A stretch of 5,963 bases of DNA. It comes from an uncultured Woeseiaceae bacterium. GTDB taxonomy: Bacteria; Pseudomonadota; Gammaproteobacteria; Woeseiales; Woeseiaceae. The notes beneath the pieces are model-generated. The model did no database searches and was not told the DNA's origin. It saw only the letters and a program-made list of their open reading frames with translations. The position numbers and the translations under genes are program-made. How positions within the stretch are numbered: position 1 is the first letter of the stretch; each line of letters opens with the position of its first letter. Below, one piece after another: positions 5,931-5,963 of the stretch. Location: positions 1-5,963 of the forward strand of contig CAMYMP010000050.1 of NCBI GenBank assembly GCA_947259435.1, written 5' to 3'.

Positions 5931-5962
5931 CAGTGCGCCACCTGTGCCGCGATCGTCTCCTG
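5930..5962 (-). CDS. Possible C-terminal end of an upstream gene (partial)
   Basis: Ten codons, [10 protein letters not shown], end in a TGA at 5932-5930 that shares its last base with the hemE ATG. The composition is protein-like and the one-base overlap is typical of coupled operon genes. The segment is too short to identify; gltD is a candidate only from gene order in Pseudomonas. It may also simply be leader sequence. Confidence 0.35.
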   Translation of the reverse strand, partial: QETIAAQVAH

Positions 5963-5963
5963 A

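Noticed and set aside
1..5963. CRISPR array, tRNA/rRNA, transposase, toxin-antitoxin or defence system
   Set aside because: No regularly spaced direct repeats, no cloverleaf or rRNA segments and no proteins of these kinds were seen on either strand.

Overview
The window is a bacterial chromosome segment in which every supportable gene lies on the minus strand. The one universally conserved gene is hemE (uroporphyrinogen decarboxylase), at the right end. The remaining genes (DUF4336, MAPEG/YecN-like, DM13, GC-moderate secreted proteins) and the strong GGAGG ribosome binding sites suggest a gammaproteobacterium, probably free-living and aquatic. That placement is an inference from gene content and style, not from a marker match.

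Layout from right to left, in the direction of transcription: (1) about ten codons of a possible upstream gene ending in a TGATG overlap with the hemE start; (2) hemE, 355 aa, complete with its catalytic residues; (3) a 206-bp spacer with an inverted repeat; (4) a 414-aa exported protein of unknown function; (5) a spacer with a repeat copy, a TATAAT box and an operator-like palindrome; (6) a 48-aa zinc-ribbon-like microprotein; (7) a second repeat copy; (8) a 159-aa membrane-anchored DM13 protein; (9) a 138-aa MAPEG-family membrane protein; (10) a 430-bp non-coding stretch with hairpins and a third repeat copy; (11) a 302-aa exported protein with a TSP3-like acidic Asp-rich calcium-binding segment and a beta-rich C-terminal domain, in locally AT-richer DNA; (12) a fourth repeat copy; (13) the N-terminal 132 residues of a DUF4336 protein running off the left edge.

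The genes do not form an evident pathway. Most are separated by 120-430 bp and have their own ribosome binding sites, so this looks like housekeeping hemE followed by a run of independent small accessory genes, several of them envelope or exported proteins. I do not see a defence system, mobile element, CRISPR array, tRNA or rRNA. The most interesting signal not explained by genes is a degenerate repeat with an 18-bp core (CCGCTT-NN-GGCCG-NN-AGC on the minus strand) present four times in the same orientation, three of the copies within about 35 bp of a stop codon. Two start sites were decided by Shine-Dalgarno position: the DM13 gene starts at 2957 rather than further upstream, where it would run through a repeat, and the MAPEG gene starts at 2354.
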